Shown here: piece after piece, positions 4,147 through 5,175 of the stretch
Numbering within the stretch: position 1 is the first letter of the stretch
Layout: every line of letters begins with the position of its first letter
Assembly (NCBI GenBank): GCA_011390535.1
Contig: JAABSF010000238.1
Location: 1-5,175, forward strand
Reading direction: 5' to 3'
DNA length: 5,175 bases
From: Deltaproteobacteria bacterium
Lineage (GTDB): Bacteria > Myxococcota_A > Polyangia > HGW-17 > SLPX01
Notes under the pieces: model-generated
The model's database searches: none
Told to the model about the DNA's origin: nothing
The model's input: the letters and a program-made list of their open reading frames with translations, nothing else
Translations under genes and position numbers: made by a program

Positions 4147-4824
4147 ATGTTGAAAGTAGGTCTTTGTGGAGAAGGGGGAAGGGGAGTTCCGGATATAGAA
4201 GGTCTCCAGGTTTTTGAGATTCGTGCTTCAGGGTTGAATTTACCCTCAAATAAAGTCTGTAAGGAATGGAAAAAATCCGCTCCCGAGGAGCTGAGTTTTA
4301 TGATTCGAATACCCGAAGGAGTTTTTTGTCCCGGCGGCTCCGATGCACCTTCAGGTTTTCTTGCCTCACCCAAAGATGTGACCAAATCCTGGAAAAAGGT
4401 AGTTGATTTAGCCGCAGAGATGGATGTGGATACATTGTCTTTTGCTTTGCCTACCTGGGTTACTCCAACAGAGCATAATCGAGAAAAATTTCTTTGGTTC
4501 CTGAATGATGTTGTGGCAGGTGATTTTAGGGTTGTCTGGGAGCCGACGGGGTTGTGGACGGAAGAAGATATAGGTTTGGTTGTGAAGGATTCGAATATCA
4601 TTGTCGGCATAAACGAGATACCTGATTGGGGTGAAATTGGAGAAGAAGATTGGCTTTTTTTTAGATACAGAGGGCTTGGAAGATCTCGGTTGTCCGGTGA
4701 TGCGCTGTATGATTTGGCCGAGTTTTGTGGGGGGCCATGGTTGGGGGTATGTTTGTTGGATGTTCCCCGTCCGAGCAAAGACTTTGAGGCATTGATGAAA
4801 GCCCTGGAAAACAATTTCTTTTAA
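4147..4824 (+). CDS. Divergent, short DUF72 (YecE-like) family protein
   Basis: The product is 225 residues against roughly 240-300 for typical DUF72 proteins, which adopt a TIM-barrel-like fold of unknown biochemical function. Matching landmarks are KVGLCGEGG (3-11) for the usual I-x-x-G-T-S-G start, VFEIRASGLNLPS (22-34) for the V-E-x-N-x-x-F-Y-x-x-P strand, WKKSAPEELSFMIRIP (41-56), FRVVWEPTGLW (127-137) for the A-V-E-x-R-x-x-x-W motif, and FFRYRGLGRSRLSG (171-184) for the Y-x-R-x-H-G strand. LYDLAE and the C-terminal helix FEALMKAL follow. The usual W-x-x-x-F-Y-P segment and the T-H-x-x-R-L segment are missing, and Glu-Ile-Arg and Tyr-Arg-Gly replace key family residues, so any activity may be changed. 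AGGAG (4134-4138) lies 8 nt before the ATG. It is cytoplasmic, with no signal peptide. The gap to the NFACT gene is 63 bp with no terminator, so cotranscription is likely. Confidence 0.82.
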   Translation: MLKVGLCGEGGRGVPDIEGLQVFEIRASGLNLPSNKVCKEWKKSAPEELSFMIRIPEGVFCPGGSDAPSGFLASPKDVTKSWKKVVDLAAEMDVDTLSFALPTWVTPTEHNREKFLWFLNDVVAGDFRVVWEPTGLWTEEDIGLVVKDSNIIVGINEIPDWGEIGEEDWLFFRYRGLGRSRLSGDALYDLAEFCGGPWLGVCLLDVPRPSKDFEALMKALENNFF

Positions 4825-4826
4825 CC

Positions 4827-4836
4827 TTCCGCGGAA
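4827..4836. repeat. 10-bp palindrome TTCCGCGGAA
   Basis: This perfect palindrome begins 2 nt after the DUF72 stop codon. It has no loop and no U tract, so it is not an intrinsic terminator. It could be a protein site or chance. Confidence 0.3.
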
Positions 4837-4862
4837 TAACCGAGAGTTTTTAGGTGGTGAAA

Positions 4863-4880
4863 ATGAACCTTCTTTATTAG
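4863..4880 (+). CDS. Five-codon leader mini-ORF (MNLLY) before the NFACT gene
   Basis: The ATG at 4863 has AGGTGG (4852-4857) 5 nt upstream, a better-placed Shine-Dalgarno than that of the following gene. The TAG stop (4878-4880) overlaps the AGGTG (4879-4883) that serves the NFACT start at 4888. Ribosomes ending here would sit on that site, so it could couple or gate translation. It may also be chance. Confidence 0.3.
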   Translation: MNLLY

Positions 4881-4887
4881 GTGATCA

Positions 4888-5175
4888 ATGTCTCTGTCTT
4901 ATCCGGAAATCAAACGTGTCGTAGAAGAGTTGCACCCTGATATCACAGGGCAAAGAGTCAGGAAGGCTTTCCAGCTGGATGAAGAGACGATAGCGCTGGA
5001 GCTGAGGCAACCCAAATATCTTGTCTTATCGGTTCATCCCAAGGGTGCGCGGATACACAGTTCACCAAAAATAGAGAAATGGGGAAAAACCCTTCGCTTC
5101 GGGGCTTTAATCAGAAAAAATATAGTTGGGCTGTTTTTGGAGCAGATTGAGGTTCCCGGACCTGATCGGATAATT
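4888..5175 (+). CDS. rqcH: NFACT/RqcH-family ribosome quality-control protein, partial (N-terminal 96 residues)
   Basis: The frame is open from the ATG at 4888 to the right edge; an in-frame TGA at 4882-4884 fixes this as the first usable ATG, and AGGTG (4879-4883) lies 4 nt upstream. The 96 residues match the start of the NFACT-N (formerly FbpA, fibronectin-binding A-like) domain: SLSYPEIKRVVEEL (2-15), GQRVRKAFQLDEETIALEL (21-39), then YLVLSVHPKGARIHSS (44-59), which fits the conserved L-x-L-S-x-H-P-x-x-A-R-I-H strand. Full-length homologues run to about 500-570 residues with coiled-coil and NFACT-R domains. In Bacillus, RqcH binds split 50S subunits with peptidyl-tRNA and adds C-terminal alanine tails to stalled chains. 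Whether this protein keeps that activity depends on residues outside the window. Some diderm relatives are shorter or more divergent, so the symbol is provisional. Confidence 0.78.
   Translation, partial: MSLSYPEIKRVVEELHPDITGQRVRKAFQLDEETIALELRQPKYLVLSVHPKGARIHSSPKIEKWGKTLRFGALIRKNIVGLFLEQIEVPGPDRII

Noticed and set aside
4089..4814. 241-codon minus-strand open frame opposite the DUF72 gene
   Set aside because: Its Ser/Pro-rich, low-complexity product is typical of an antisense shadow. The plus strand has a proper SD and DUF72 landmarks.

Overview
The window looks like chromosomal DNA of a Gram-negative bacterium with moderate G+C (mid-40s percent by eye; not computed). The transaldolase closely resembles the short transaldolases I know from delta-proteobacterial lineages such as Geobacter, down to its DW(x)KVPK end. 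Together with an apparent envelope lipoprotein carrying ExbD/TolR-like folds and a small T-[LM]-V-G repeat protein, this suggests a Deltaproteobacteria-type lineage (Desulfobacterota, Myxococcota, Bdellovibrionota or SAR324). That assignment is inference from memory. No mobile element, CRISPR array, tRNA or rRNA was seen.

Left third (1-1539, minus strand): a two-gene operon. A short transaldolase (895-1539) is followed, with an ATGA stop/start overlap, by an exported protein with a TPR-like helical region and a PQQ/BamB-like beta-propeller that runs off the left edge (898-1). Facing away from it is an XRE-cupin transcription factor (1668-2258, plus). The 128-bp divergent gap holds a good sigma70-type promoter for the regulator and a TTTTCC-C-GGAAAA inverted repeat over its predicted transcription start, which suggests autoregulation.

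Middle (2259-3972): a 187-bp gap, apparently richer in G+C, with a strong stem-loop and no convincing gene. Then comes a 425-codon predicted lipoprotein or membrane-anchored protein (2446-3723, plus) with a helical region and what look like two tandem ExbD/TolR-like periplasmic domains. Convergent with it, and overlapping its 3' end by 60 bp, is a 102-codon minus-strand gene (3664-3972). It encodes a near-continuous heptad coiled coil followed by a repeat tail, T-[LM]-V-G-[VL] units joined by RRKSG linkers. Its promoter is placed so that the mRNA should be leaderless. The tail DNA also holds two perfect stem-loops just past the lipoprotein stop codon.

Right third (3973-5175): a 174-bp gap with promoter-like sequences and short open frames on both strands, then a divergent, short DUF72/YecE-like protein (4147-4824, plus). 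This is followed, after a five-codon mini-ORF, by the start of an NFACT/RqcH-family ribosome quality-control protein (4888 to the right edge).

The most unusual part is the convergent pair at 2446-3972: a tandem ExbD-like envelope protein next to a small coiled-coil protein with a phospho-motif-like repeat tail. I recognise neither as a named family. Any joint function is speculation.
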